Numbered from the stretch's first letter, positions 1 through 8,868 are shown. The stretch is DNA of 64,000 nucleotides from Clostridium sp. 'deep sea' (GCF_014931565.1 NZ_CP063353.1:3348001-3412000), one strand, 5' to 3'. Notes: generated by a model from the sequence alone, not told the origin. Numbers and translations: made by a program.

Positions 1-1365
1 CGTAAAAATGAAATGCTTAATAACTTTATTAAACCGGGGTTACAAGATTTATGTGTATCCAGAACCTCATTTAACTGGGGAATACCAGTTGAGTTTGACC
101 CCAATCATGTTACTTATGTATGGATTGATGCCCTTTCTAACTATATCTCTGCAATTGGTTATGATCCAGAGCAACCTTCGGATCAGTATAAAAAGTTGTG
201 GCCAGCAAACGTGCATATAATTGGTAAAGACATAGTGCGTTTTCACTCAATTTATTGGCCAATTATACTCATGGCTCTGGGTGAAGAATTACCTAAACAG
301 GTGTTTGGACACCCTTGGTTAATGACAGGCAAAGAAAAAATGAGTAAGTCACGAGGTAATGTTATTTATACAGATGACTTAATTAACTTGTTTGGGGTAG
401 ATGCTGTACGTTATTATGTTTTAAGAGAAATGCCCTTCGCTATAGATGGCACAATTACCTATGAAATGATGATTTCTAGAGTTAACACCGACTTAGCTAA
501 TATTTTAGGAAACTTGGTAAAACGTACCGTAGCCATGGTTAATAAGTATTTTGGGGGTGTAATTCAAGCCCCAACAGCTAGCGGAGAGTTTGATGATGAA
601 TTAATTAACATAGCCCTTCAAACACCTAAAAAGGTAGAAGAGCTAATGGATTGCTACAGAGTAGCAGATGCTTTACAAGAAATTTGGGTTATGTTAAGAC
701 GTTCAAATAAGTATATAGATGAAACAATGCCATGGATCCTTGCCAAAGACGAAGAAAACCACGAACGTTTAGGTACTGTGCTTTATAATTTATTAGAGTG
801 CATTAGGTTTGCAGGGGTAATGTTAAAGGCCTTTATTCCACAAACAGCAGAACGTATTCTTAAACAAATAAATGCTCAAACTACCGAGCTAGAGTCTCTA
901 AAGAGTTTTAATGGTACAGTTGTAGGTAACTCTGTTGGTAATGCAGAGGTACTATTTGCACGTATAGATGAAGCCAAAAAAATGAAAGAAGTTGAAGCTG
1001 TTAAAGCTAAATACAAAGCTGTACAACAGCCTAAACTAGAGCTGAAGCCCGAGATAGTGTTTGATGATTTTACTAAACTAGATTTAAGAGTAGCAGAAAT
1101 TATTAAAGCTGAAAAACACCCCAAGGCCGATAGATTGCTTGTTTTACAACTACAAGTAGGTCCCGAAACAAGACAAGTTGTCTCAGGCATTGCTAAGTTT
1201 TATAAACCCGAAGATTTAGTTGGTAAAAAAATTGTGTTAGTGGCCAACTTAAAGCCAGTTATCTTAAGAGGTGTAGAGTCTCAAGGTATGGTCTTGGCTG
1301 CCTCTAATAAAGATGAGTTAAAATTAGTATCAGCAGATATTGAGAGTGGTACCGTAGTTTCGTAG
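1..1365 (+). CDS. metG: Methionyl-tRNA synthetase, C-terminal part (5' end outside window)
   Basis: Charges tRNA-Met with methionine in the cytoplasm. The frame is open from base 1, so the Rossmann-fold start, including the HIGH motif, lies upstream of the window. Visible are the end of the catalytic domain with the KMSKS loop (337-351), the helical anticodon-binding domain (about 450-850) and, after a lysine-rich linker, a C-terminal EMAP/Trbp111-like tRNA-binding OB domain (about 1057-1362), as in the long bacterial MetRS with fused dimerisation domain. It ends at TAG 1363-1365 and is followed by a hairpin terminator. Nothing in the visible part looks broken. Confidence 0.97.
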   Translation, partial: RKNEMLNNFIKPGLQDLCVSRTSFNWGIPVEFDPNHVTYVWIDALSNYISAIGYDPEQPSDQYKKLWPANVHIIGKDIVRFHSIYWPIILMALGEELPKQVFGHPWLMTGKEKMSKSRGNVIYTDDLINLFGVDAVRYYVLREMPFAIDGTITYEMMISRVNTDLANILGNLVKRTVAMVNKYFGGVIQAPTASGEFDDELINIALQTPKKVEELMDCYRVADALQEIWVMLRRSNKYIDETMPWILAKDEENHERLGTVLYNLLECIRFAGVMLKAFIPQTAERILKQINAQTTELESLKSFNGTVVGNSVGNAEVLFARIDEAKKMKEVEAVKAKYKAVQQPKLELKPEIVFDDFTKLDLRVAEIIKAEKHPKADRLLVLQLQVGPETRQVVSGIAKFYKPEDLVGKKIVLVANLKPVILRGVESQGMVLAASNKDELKLVSADIESGTVVS

Positions 1366-1424
1366 TATTTGGTCTTGGTAGTATAATTATTAGTCTTAAA
1401 ATATGCCTAATTATTTAACTTATT

Positions 1425-1462
1425 AAAGGGGAAGTCATTTTTATGTAACTGACTACCCCTTT
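1425..1462 (+). terminator. Terminator after metG
   Basis: The arms 1425-1437 and 1450-1462 (AAAGGGGAAGTCA / TGACTACCCCTTT) pair with one A-A mismatch around a 12-nt loop. The tail is TG- and T-rich, but the uninterrupted T run is short. Confidence 0.6.
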
Positions 1463-1610
1463 GTTATTATTCAAGTATCAGTAAAACACATGTAGTGAAT
1501 GTGCCTCTGTGCCATTCATTTACGTAATTTTACACTAGTATTTAAGTAACTAACTATAAACATATGTTAATAACCATTGATGAATGGGTATATAAACTTA
1601 GGTGATATTT

Positions 1611-1841
1611 ATGTTTTTAAACTGTGACTTTATGTTTTTAATAACATCATTAATAGCAATTAGTTTTATTTTGGCCTATATGTTTGTTAACATAGGTTGT
1701 TTTAATAAGCTAAAAATTGCAGTAATTAGTTTTATTAAGCCTGTTAATATTGTAAAATATGTAATTTTAAATAATTTATATATAGTTAATTATAATAGTT
1801 ATAACAAATACTACATTTGGAGATACTGTGTTGAATTTTAA
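1611..1841 (+). CDS. Small membrane leader peptide, candidate MifM-like arrest peptide for yidC
   Basis: The 76-codon ORF has AGGTGA five bases before ATG 1611; a GTG at 1602 would add three residues but overlaps that site. Residues about 8-30 form a strong membrane segment (ITSLIAISFILAYMFVNIG), a second hydrophobic stretch follows after Lys-rich residues, and the tail is rich in Tyr and Asn and ends YYIWRYCVEF. The stop (1839-1841) lies inside the left arm of a perfect hairpin that abuts the ribosome binding site of the next gene, yidC. This layout of membrane-targeted peptide, translation-sensitive hairpin and YidC-family gene matches the MifM-yidC2 system of Bacillus subtilis. I see no sequence identity to MifM and infer the role from architecture alone. 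Without that role it would be an unsupported small ORF. Confidence 0.5.
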   Translation: MFLNCDFMFLITSLIAISFILAYMFVNIGCFNKLKIAVISFIKPVNIVKYVILNNLYIVNYNSYNKYYIWRYCVEF

Positions 1842-1884
1842 TATTAATTTTAGTTAGAGTAACAAACTAAAATTAATATTAAAA
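1836..1884 (+). promoter_or_regulatory. 20-bp perfect hairpin abutting the yidC ribosome binding site
   Basis: Arms 1836-1855 and 1865-1884 are exact reverse complements, with a 9-nt loop at 1856-1864. The stem is almost all A/T and is followed by GGAG, not T's, so it is not an intrinsic terminator for this strand. The right arm pairs the A-run of AAAAGGAG and ends one base before GGAG (1885-1888), so a folded stem should hinder 30S binding. A ribosome paused at the end of the upstream ORF would cover and open the left arm. Confidence 0.7.
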
Positions 1885-1897
1885 GGAGACAAACTTA

Positions 1898-2503
1898 ATG
1901 ATAACAAATTTATTTCAAACAGTAATTGATACTGTTAATAACCTTACCCACGATTATGGTTTAACTATTGTATTAGTAACCATAACAATAAACCTGCTCT
2001 TATTGCCACTAACAATAAAACAGCAGAAATCTATGAATTCCATGAAGGATTTATCAGATAAAGCCAATAAAATTAAAGAAAAATATAAAAATGATGAAGT
2101 AAAAATGAATGAAGAACTGCAAAAGCTTTATCAAACAAGTACTAGCTCTTATTCAGGCTGTTTAATAATGTTTTTACAGCTACCTATATTTATAGTTATG
2201 TATAGGCTATTTACTAAAAATATTGTAGATACAAGCACCAAACTATTACCATGGGTTAGTTCATTAACATTACCCGATCCGTATTTTATATTACCTATTT
2301 TGTATATTATAGTTCAGCTGCTACCTAATATTTTAGCGCAGTTCAATATCTTAAAAAGTGTTAATGTTGCAAAACTATCTATCCAAACAGTCGCTATGCC
2401 TGTTGTAATGTCTTTACTGTTAGTTGCTAAAATGCCCTCAGCTATGGGTATTTATTTTATTACATCAGCAGTAATAAGGAGTTTGCAGCAGTTAATTAAA
2501 TAG
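1898..2503 (+). CDS. yidC: YidC/Oxa1-family membrane protein insertase
   Basis: Inserts and folds membrane proteins, alone or with SecYEG. The 201-aa protein has the Gram-positive YidC core: a first TM segment (residues 20-40, with a polar residue in TIKQQK after it), a charged cytoplasmic helical hairpin (40-85), a TM segment with the SGCLIMFLQLPIFIVMYRL signature (about 88-108) and three further TM segments. No N-terminal signal sequence or lipobox cysteine is visible, unlike SpoIIIJ, and it is shorter than most family members. It does not lie in the usual rpmH-rnpA-yidC locus, so it is probably a second paralogue. The upstream leader ORF and hairpin suggest translational control in response to insertase capacity. 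Confidence 0.92.
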   Translation: MITNLFQTVIDTVNNLTHDYGLTIVLVTITINLLLLPLTIKQQKSMNSMKDLSDKANKIKEKYKNDEVKMNEELQKLYQTSTSSYSGCLIMFLQLPIFIVMYRLFTKNIVDTSTKLLPWVSSLTLPDPYFILPILYIIVQLLPNILAQFNILKSVNVAKLSIQTVAMPVVMSLLLVAKMPSAMGIYFITSAVIRSLQQLIK

Positions 2504-2553
2504 CTATTTTTTGTAAACACAGCCACATAAAATAAGAGTGTTTATAAGAAAAC

Positions 2554-2575
2554 GGAATCACACAGTGGTGATTCC
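2554..2575. other. Hairpin in the yidC 3' region
   Basis: GGAATCAC (2554-2561) pairs perfectly with GTGATTCC (2568-2575) over a 6-nt loop. No T run follows. It may be part of the transcript end with the next hairpin. Confidence 0.4.
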
Positions 2576-2621
2576 CTACACTTATAGGCTTTAGAGTTGA
2601 ACTCAAGATACGTTACAAAAC

Positions 2622-2648
2622 AACACCACTCGTTTAACGGGTGGTGTT
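2622..2648. terminator. Terminator after yidC
   Basis: AACACCACTCG (2622-2632) pairs with CGGGTGGTGTT (2638-2648) with one G-T wobble and a 5-nt loop, followed by ATTTT. The remaining intergenic sequence to 2863 is AT-rich, with a TATAAT hexamer at 2779-2784 that may serve the next gene but has no clear -35. Confidence 0.65.
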
Positions 2649-2863
2649 ATTTTGAACAAGTTTTTTAGATATTGAGTTACCAACAAAAACTGAGGTATCA
2701 TTGTGATTAAAAAACAACTATATCAATTAAGCAAAAGTAAATATTAGAAAATTATACCACTAATTGATTAATTTTTGATATAATAATTAGCATAAGTCCT
2801 AATTTTAGCTTAATAAATAAGAACCATTAACAGGCTTGTTAACTAGTTATAAGGAGTATTAAA

Positions 2864-3901
2864 ATGCACTTATCTCAGAATAGTATTGACTATTTAATGA
2901 ATAATGCCGGCTGTATTATAAAATATAGAGTAGAAAAAGAAATTCTTAAAAAAGATAATTACGAGCAGTATCGTAAATTAATTTTAAATGACCCTCGGGT
3001 TTTAGAGTTAATAAGTTGGCAACAAGAAGATGGCTATTTTGGCAACGCTTTTCATGGTGGTTGGTTGCCTGTAAATGTGAAGATTCAAAGCTCAAAAGCT
3101 ATGGAAGTTGCCTTAAGATTTTTAGCAGAAACTGGCTTAAAAATATCGGAGCCTTTTATTTTTAAAGCATTAGCATCTTTAAACAGAGAAGACTATAATA
3201 GATCTTATAGCAGTTGGGACATATTTTGCCCCAATAAAGGATTATATGGCTCTGATTATGAAAGAGATGGATTATTAGCACTTTTTAATAGAGCTAATGA
3301 TAATATTCAAAATTCCTCAATAGCTATTGCTTTAGAACGTATGAAATATCTAGCAGTTGTTAAAGACATCAAAGAATTCTCAGATTTAAAAAAAGGTCAA
3401 TATTTTGTACAAGAGAGTAAGGCATTACCAGATTTATATCAATTAAGACTTTTGGCTTATACAAACTCCTGGAGAAGTAGTGAAAATATTAATATTGTAA
3501 CAAAAGCTATAAAAAACTTAATTTTACTTTCTCCTCTACCAACCATATATATTAAACACAAAAGTCAGCGCATAGCCCCTGCCACAATGTCTAAGCTTGA
3601 TTTTTCAAAAGACTTAACAGCTTATACCGATTTTGAGTGGTATCAATTCATATCTATTATGATATTATTTAGCAAATTAGGGGTAGTATCAAAAATAAAT
3701 AGGCTAAATGTTTTATTTAATCAGCTTACCAATAAAGTTTTAAACAATAATGGAATACTAGATTTACCTGTTAAACATAAAGTTTTTAAGGTTTGGGGAG
3801 CCTATAGTGGATTAATGCTAGAAGAGAACTGGAAAGGTAAAAGAAGAAAATGTGACCTAACATTTCGTTATTTATTGATAGCTCACGAAGTTAATAATTA
3901 A
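2864..3901 (+). CDS. Conserved-looking protein of unknown function, faintly prenyltransferase/squalene-cyclase-like
   Basis: The 345-aa soluble protein has a good ribosome binding site (ATAAGGAG, 8 bases before ATG). No signal peptide or TM segment is visible. An early segment, SWQQEDGYFGNAFHGGW (about residues 46-62), resembles the Gly-Trp-rich helix-turn repeats of alpha/alpha-toroid prenyltransferase or squalene-cyclase-like proteins, and the rest is helical with many Leu and Trp. I cannot see the DxDD acid of a true squalene-hopene cyclase, so no reaction is assigned. It stands alone between the yidC terminator and the convergent gerA operon. Confidence 0.6.
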   Translation: MHLSQNSIDYLMNNAGCIIKYRVEKEILKKDNYEQYRKLILNDPRVLELISWQQEDGYFGNAFHGGWLPVNVKIQSSKAMEVALRFLAETGLKISEPFIFKALASLNREDYNRSYSSWDIFCPNKGLYGSDYERDGLLALFNRANDNIQNSSIAIALERMKYLAVVKDIKEFSDLKKGQYFVQESKALPDLYQLRLLAYTNSWRSSENINIVTKAIKNLILLSPLPTIYIKHKSQRIAPATMSKLDFSKDLTAYTDFEWYQFISIMILFSKLGVVSKINRLNVLFNQLTNKVLNNNGILDLPVKHKVFKVWGAYSGLMLEENWKGKRRKCDLTFRYLLIAHEVNN

Positions 3902-3920
3902 AACAATCACTATTAATTAT

Positions 3921-3955
3921 AGGAGCTGTTTTTAACATATAAAGTTACAGCCCCT
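3921..3955 (-). terminator. Probable terminator of the gerA operon
   Basis: On the minus strand AGGGGCTGT and ACAGCTCCT pair along nine bases with one G-U wobble and a 17-nt loop, about 60 bases past the gerAC stop. The T tail is poor. The same hairpin is weaker for the plus-strand gene. Confidence 0.4.
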
Positions 3956-4012
3956 AATAAATAAATTATATAAAATATACCTTTAGTTAATTTAATGATG
4001 TTGGAGAGGATA

Positions 4013-5131
4013 CTAATAATCGCCTCTTCCCATTTTATCTACCTTAATCTTAACATTAACTTTTATAGTGGATTTACAAACTATTTCATTCCAATCAACA
4101 CCTGTATGTCGTCCATATTTAGCTGCAGCAACGTGGCCTAATCTAAGACAATCAAACTTTAAATTTTGTTGCATATCTGTTATAAAATCATTACAGATTT
4201 TTTCTACATGTTCTTTCATATTCTTCTCAAATTTTTTCATAGTATCTTCGTCTTTATGAATACCATCAAACAAAGAATTATCTATTATGTCTCCATTAAA
4301 AGATAAATCAATGAAAAAAGTATATGTTTCATCTTTTTTTTCGCATTTTACCTTTCGTTTTGTTTTTGCAAAATAGCCGATATACTCTTTGAGATTTGAT
4401 TGCAATGTAAGCATACCTTTAACATTATTTTCTCTTAGGATATTCATTACTTTTACCTGATCCATATCTAATTTTTTAACCATTTTGTCTTCCTTAAATA
4501 ATGCCATACCCGTAATTTGAAGTTTGTCATCTTTTACTTCAATATATGGTAAAGCAATATTTTTTCCTTCAGAAGCGATACAAATAAATACATCACTAAG
4601 AATATATTTATGTGAAAAAAAATTAAATTCAGTAGAATGCTCTAATATACCTGCTATATAATCAGCAGCACTAGGATACTCTGGTACTTTATAATTTAAA
4701 ATATCTTCACACTTACCCTTACATATCGATACAAGTGCGGTATCATTTATATTGGGATTCTTAAAAAATATTTCCAAATAGCTTTTTATACCAGCCCTTG
4801 AGGCATCTTCACTAAACATTAAAACTCTTTCAATACCTAATATCATTTTTTTACTAGAAATCAGCTGTCTTGTTTCTCTGGTTTCGGGAATAGTACTACC
4901 ATATCCTGTGTGTGTTAAACTACTTATTTTTTCTTCTTCACCGTAATTATAAAAAGAAATAGGTACACTATACTCAATATTACCTAACTCATCTAAAACT
5001 AAATCAATTCCAACCCCCGAAGGAATATCCAACTCCTCAATAGGCAAAAAATCTTTTTCAAAACCAAAATAGAGGTAGATAACTGCTAAAATAATGAGAA
5101 TGACACCATATTTTTTTATTTTTTTATTCAT
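4013..5131 (-). CDS. gerAC: Spore germination protein, Ger(x)C family
   Basis: Third subunit of a GerA-type nutrient germinant receptor in the spore inner membrane. The 372-aa protein begins with a short basic stretch and a hydrophobic anchor (residues about 8-24), followed by PIEELDIPSGVGIDL, the family's usual opening strand, and the three-domain Ger(x)C body with late segments such as HVAAAKYGRHTGVDW. Oddly, no cysteine lies in or after the signal segment, so the lipobox of a normal GerAC lipoprotein is missing and the protein would be held by an uncleaved helix. AGGAGG lies 5 bases before the ATG, and the gene starts 9 bases after gerAB ends. Confidence 0.9.
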   Translation of the reverse strand: MNKKIKKYGVILIILAVIYLYFGFEKDFLPIEELDIPSGVGIDLVLDELGNIEYSVPISFYNYGEEEKISSLTHTGYGSTIPETRETRQLISSKKMILGIERVLMFSEDASRAGIKSYLEIFFKNPNINDTALVSICKGKCEDILNYKVPEYPSAADYIAGILEHSTEFNFFSHKYILSDVFICIASEGKNIALPYIEVKDDKLQITGMALFKEDKMVKKLDMDQVKVMNILRENNVKGMLTLQSNLKEYIGYFAKTKRKVKCEKKDETYTFFIDLSFNGDIIDNSLFDGIHKDEDTMKKFEKNMKEHVEKICNDFITDMQQNLKFDCLRLGHVAAAKYGRHTGVDWNEIVCKSTIKVNVKIKVDKMGRGDY

Positions 5132-5140
5132 AAATGCCTC

Positions 5141-6235
5141 CTAATTTGTTTTTGAATTTGGTTTTAATTTGGATTTTATTAATATTAACAAAGCTGTTAA
5201 ACTAAGAAATATAAAATTAAAAATGATAAAAGCCGGAGATGCAAATTCCAATATTTTTTCCTTTAATAGATTATTTGAGAGTTGTAATGATAAATAAATC
5301 ATTAGAGGATAAATATATATGCATATTTTTTTTGTTTCTATTTTAACGAATTGCTTTATGCTAAAAGCAGAAGCAAAATAAAAATTAGCGATACATTTAA
5401 AAATTATTAAAATCCATACAAACATTAATACGTATCTAAAATTATTAATAATTGGTATGTGTATGCTTTCATAAACCATTATAAAAGACCAATAACTTTT
5501 AGGTACTAAATCAATACCTAAATATACTATTGTTATAAAAACAATCCACACCCATATTACTGCACCTACTGCTAAGGCCTTTATCGAGGCTTTTATTGAG
5601 GACTTAGTGTCTTTTACATAGGGATAAAATAAAAGCAAGGATTCCCAGCCTGTATAAAAATAAGTAGTTTCTCTAGCAGTACTTATAATATTTGAAAAAC
5701 CCGAGCCAAAAACAGGTTTAATATTTATTATCTCTCCATCGTTTAAAGCTGCTAATGAAAATAATATTACTAAAAAGCTATAACCAATTAGTTCATTTGT
5801 TTTTCCTAAAACCTTTAATCCCTTATAAGCTGTAAACGCTGCTAAAGAAATCCCAATAATAATAACCTTAATTGGAGATAAAAAATCTACAATATAAGTT
5901 CTAACGAGATTAACAAAATCTGAGGTAACAGTTAAAGTAATGAGCAAAAACTGTAACATAAAAATAAAATTTAATATGCTTCCTAATATACGACCAAAGT
6001 ATTTTTCACTTAAGACAAGTATATTTTCCTTGGGGTGTTTTTTCATAAAATAGATGCCTATAAGAACAACAAATGTCGGATATAATTGTCCTATTATTGC
6101 AGCAATCCAGCCATCCTGGCCTGCTGTTTCTACAACAGCATTAGGAAACCTTAAAAAAGCAGGTCCAACAGAAAAACCTATTAACAAAAAAAATAGTTGA
6201 TTTGCAGTTAAAAGCTGTTTTTTTTGATTATTCAT
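5141..6235 (-). CDS. gerAB: Spore germination permease, GerAB/Ger(x)B family
   Basis: Integral membrane B subunit of the germinant receptor, an APC-superfamily permease-like protein implicated in germinant sensing. The 364-aa protein has about ten TM segments; the family signature NQLFFLLIGFSVGPAFLRFP lies near the N-terminus and the segment around TAYKGLKVLGKTNELIGYS in the middle. I prefer ATG 6235 (MNNQKK) over the in-frame ATG at 6262, because it follows a purine-rich AGGGAACG and gives an 8-base overlap with the end of gerAA; the 6262 start would lie deeper in gerAA without a ribosome site. Confidence 0.92.
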   Translation of the reverse strand: MNNQKKQLLTANQLFFLLIGFSVGPAFLRFPNAVVETAGQDGWIAAIIGQLYPTFVVLIGIYFMKKHPKENILVLSEKYFGRILGSILNFIFMLQFLLITLTVTSDFVNLVRTYIVDFLSPIKVIIIGISLAAFTAYKGLKVLGKTNELIGYSFLVILFSLAALNDGEIINIKPVFGSGFSNIISTARETTYFYTGWESLLLFYPYVKDTKSSIKASIKALAVGAVIWVWIVFITIVYLGIDLVPKSYWSFIMVYESIHIPIINNFRYVLMFVWILIIFKCIANFYFASAFSIKQFVKIETKKICIYIYPLMIYLSLQLSNNLLKEKILEFASPAFIIFNFIFLSLTALLILIKSKLKPNSKTN

Positions 6236-7682
6236 GCTTTTTCGTTCCCTGTCTATTTTCATTATTATTTGGAATAGCCTTAGGCCTTTTATTCATCATC
6301 CATAACGGAGCTCTTATAAATACATCCTTTAAATCACTACGACTAAATGAAAGATACGGCACTTTAAAACTCTCAAGGGAAAAAAGATGAACTATTAAGA
6401 AAAAGCAACCAGTAGCTATACCTAAAAAACCCAATGTATTAGCAAGTATTAACATAGGAAATCTTAAAAATCTTATGCTAAGTGACATGTCATAATTAGG
6501 TATTAAAAATGAAGCCACCACAGATACTCCAATTATCAGTAAAGTAGTAGGACTAGCGATTTTAGATGTAACAACAGCATCTCCTATGATAATACCTCCA
6601 ACAATGCTTAAGGTAGTAGCTACTTTAGGAGGTAATCTGAGCCCTCCTTCTCTTAAAAACTCTACAACTACTTCCATTAACAATATTTCAAGAAAAGGTG
6701 ATAATGCTATACCTTCTCTTGACATTACAATTGGATTAACAAATTTTACTGGAATAAGCTCAACATTAAAGCTTAAAAGAGACAGATAGATAGATGGTAA
6801 TGTTATTACAATAATAACTGCTATTATTCTAAGAAAGCGGGCAAACGAAGCTACTATTGTTCTTTGATGATAATCTTCAACTGCTTGAAAAAACTCTATA
6901 AAGACAGCTGGAACTGTAAGGACATAAGAATTGCCGTTTAGTAAAATAGCAATTCTACCTTCCATTAAATTGGCATTTACTATATCAGGTCGTTCTGTTC
7001 CATATACTTGTGGAAATATAGAATAAGTACTATCTTCTATAAATTGCTCTAGTGTTCCATTAACATAATCAACATCTATACTGTTTATTCTATTTCGGAC
7101 TTCATTTAATACATCCTTATCTACTATATCTTCTATGTATAAAAGAGCTAAATCGGTTTGAGAGCGTTTTCCAACCTTAAACTTCTCTATTGCTAATTTA
7201 TTATCCTTAATTCTTCTTCTCATTATGCTAATATTGGTTTTTAAGTTTTCTACAAAACCCTCTCTCGAACCCCTAATAGCTGATTCCGATGGGGGATCAG
7301 TTATAGAACGAAAATTTCCACCTATAGTACCAGCTAAAATAAAGTCTTCTATTCCTTCTATTAATATAACTGTCTTTCCTGATTTTATAGAATCTATTAC
7401 TTGTAATATATCATTTGTTATTTCAGTATTAGACATTGGTACATATTTATTACAGATATATTCTGCAGTAGTTTCTCTTAAGATATCTTCATTTACGTGA
7501 AGCATTAATGGATTTAAGATATCTCTATCTATAATGTCTTTATTAATCAAGCCATTTACATATATTATTGCTGCATTCAAGATATTTTTATTTCCGATAA
7601 AAAAGTTTTTAACAATTACAGGGCTCTTGACCCCTAGTTCATTAACAATAAAATCTATATTTTTATCAAGCTTTGTTTTCAT
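6228..7682 (-). CDS. gerAA: Spore germination protein, GerAA/SpoVAF family
   Basis: A subunit of the germinant receptor. It has a hydrophilic N-terminal half (to about residue 280) with the family segments around VILIEGIEDFILAGT and TDPPSESAIRGSREGFVENL, then a membrane half of four to five TM segments containing SREGIALSPFLEILLMEVV. The length (484 aa) is typical. First gene of the operon gerAA-gerAB-gerAC. ATG 7682 is chosen because GGTGA lies 5 bases before it; ATG 7694, four codons upstream, has a poorly spaced site. Such operons are normally read in the forespore by sigma-G; a -10-like TATACTA lies upstream but I cannot place a convincing -35. Confidence 0.93.
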   Translation of the reverse strand: MKTKLDKNIDFIVNELGVKSPVIVKNFFIGNKNILNAAIIYVNGLINKDIIDRDILNPLMLHVNEDILRETTAEYICNKYVPMSNTEITNDILQVIDSIKSGKTVILIEGIEDFILAGTIGGNFRSITDPPSESAIRGSREGFVENLKTNISIMRRRIKDNKLAIEKFKVGKRSQTDLALLYIEDIVDKDVLNEVRNRINSIDVDYVNGTLEQFIEDSTYSIFPQVYGTERPDIVNANLMEGRIAILLNGNSYVLTVPAVFIEFFQAVEDYHQRTIVASFARFLRIIAVIIVITLPSIYLSLLSFNVELIPVKFVNPIVMSREGIALSPFLEILLMEVVVEFLREGGLRLPPKVATTLSIVGGIIIGDAVVTSKIASPTTLLIIGVSVVASFLIPNYDMSLSIRFLRFPMLILANTLGFLGIATGCFFLIVHLFSLESFKVPYLSFSRSDLKDVFIRAPLWMMNKRPKAIPNNNENRQGTKKHE

Positions 7683-7907
7683 TATTATCACCATTTACAC
7701 CAATATAGTATAGTTTTTCTCTAGTAATAAGTATCGCTACCAAGCAGTGTAATTATACACATAAATAATATTAGTGAATATTGAATAAATATTATTTAAA
7801 TTCAAGAATTTAGTATGTAATTAGCTGTTAAAACTGTAAACTCTCTTATTTTATTTAATACAATAAGGGCTATTTTAGGCAAAAGTAAAAAATAGTAACA
7901 ATAACTA

Positions 7908-7955
7908 TTGACATTAATATTAGGCAAATGTAAAATATCAATATAGGCAGCTGTC
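7908..7955 (+). promoter_or_regulatory. Promoter with BlaI-type operator for the exported-protein genes
   Basis: TTGACA (7908-7913), a 17-bp spacer and TAAAAT (7931-7936) form a sigma-A-type promoter. Half-sites GGCAAATG (7923-7930) and CAGCTGTC (7948-7955) sit over and just after the -10, with starts 25 bp apart. The promoter before blaI has the same -35, spacer length, -10 and half-site spacing. The leader to the first gene is about 150 nt and contains a tiny ORF (ATG 7970, 8 codons) of doubtful meaning. Confidence 0.65.
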
Positions 7956-8098
7956 TAAAATGGTGGTGATGAAAATAAATGCCTTAGAGGTTTAAAGTGT
8001 TACATATATTAAAGACAGTAAATATTTATGCAAAACTGAATAACTGATTAAAATTGCAAATTATTAATAACATTAAGTTATTGGAGGTAAGTAAAATA

Positions 8099-8824
8099 AT
8101 GAATCAAAAAAACTTGTTTATGAAAAATGTAACAATAAGTAAAGCCGCTGTATTGCTATTAAGCTTAATTTTAATATGTGCCATTGCAGCTGGAGAAGTA
8201 TTTACAGCTAATGCTTTACATGAAGATAGAAACAATGGCGAACAAAGTACATGTATATTCAGTACAGGAAAAGATGGTAAAACAGAAGTCAGTTTAGATA
8301 ATGGTGAAACCTGGATTGATGGAGACGACTATCTTAAAGATATGCCACTTATGGATTTTGAGTATTATAGCTATGAGGAGTATAAAGCATGGATAGAGCA
8401 GCAAAAGATAGAATTTCCAAAGCTGCTTGGTGAAAGATGCTGGAATCAAACTGATGGCTGGTTTATCTGGACCCAAGAGCATACAGATGAAGCCATTAAA
8501 CTGTATGAAGACTTATTAGAAAAAATTAAAAATGGAATGTTATTATCAAAGCCCTTAATTGAAGGTGATGATGATAGCTGTATTGTATCTATGCATGGAC
8601 ATTCTATTAGTGAGAATGACAACTATGGAACAAGCTTTGGTAGTTATCTTACTTTAGAGAATGGTGAAGTGATTGAATTTGGCCCCTGTGATTCTGCAGA
8701 GGCCTTGGCTGAAGAAGTTAAAAAATATTGTGAAGAACAAGTAGCAAATGGCTTTTTAACAATAGAAGAGGCCAATGAAATTTTAAAAGATCATAATATA
8801 ACACTAGACTCTAAAACTATTTAA
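8099..8824 (+). CDS. Exported protein resembling the C-terminal extracellular domain of the BlaR1-like sensor
   Basis: The 241-aa protein has a ribosome site TTGGAGGT 12 bases before ATG 8099 (an in-frame ATG at 8054 lacks one). The N-terminus is signal-peptide-like: positive residues, hydrophobic AAVLLLSLILICAIAA (about 15-30), then FTANA as a possible cleavage site. The body contains VSLDNGETWIDGDDY, YYSYEEYKAWIEQQKIEF, ERCWNQTDGWFIWTQ and a closing EEVKKYCEEQVANGFLTIEEAN. The same blocks in the same order are found in the next gene and in the last 200 residues of the M56 protein at 10226. Function is unknown; sharing of the operator with blaI suggests co-regulation. Confidence 0.75.
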   Translation: MNQKNLFMKNVTISKAAVLLLSLILICAIAAGEVFTANALHEDRNNGEQSTCIFSTGKDGKTEVSLDNGETWIDGDDYLKDMPLMDFEYYSYEEYKAWIEQQKIEFPKLLGERCWNQTDGWFIWTQEHTDEAIKLYEDLLEKIKNGMLLSKPLIEGDDDSCIVSMHGHSISENDNYGTSFGSYLTLENGEVIEFGPCDSAEALAEEVKKYCEEQVANGFLTIEEANEILKDHNITLDSKTI

Positions 8825-8846
8825 CATTTACATGTGAAACAAAAAT

Positions 8847-8868
8847 CCCTTCACCTAAGAGTGGGGGG
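8847..8868 (+). terminator. Weak intercistronic hairpin
   Basis: CCCTTCAC (8847-8854) can pair with GTGGGGGG (8861-8868) using G-U pairs. The 8-G run is unusual in this AT-rich DNA. No T tail, so it may only attenuate or stabilise transcripts. Confidence 0.3.

Noticed and set aside
876-1190. Antisense ORF inside metG
   Set aside because: Opposite-strand shadow of a conserved coding region; Ser-rich composition results from reverse-complemented codons.
1836-1884. Intrinsic terminator interpretation of the hairpin before yidC
   Set aside because: The stem is almost all A/T and is followed by AGGAGAC, not a T run on the plus strand; it ends against a ribosome site.
4068-4259. ORF antisense to gerAC
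   Set aside because: Shadow frame inside a conserved gene with no ribosome site.
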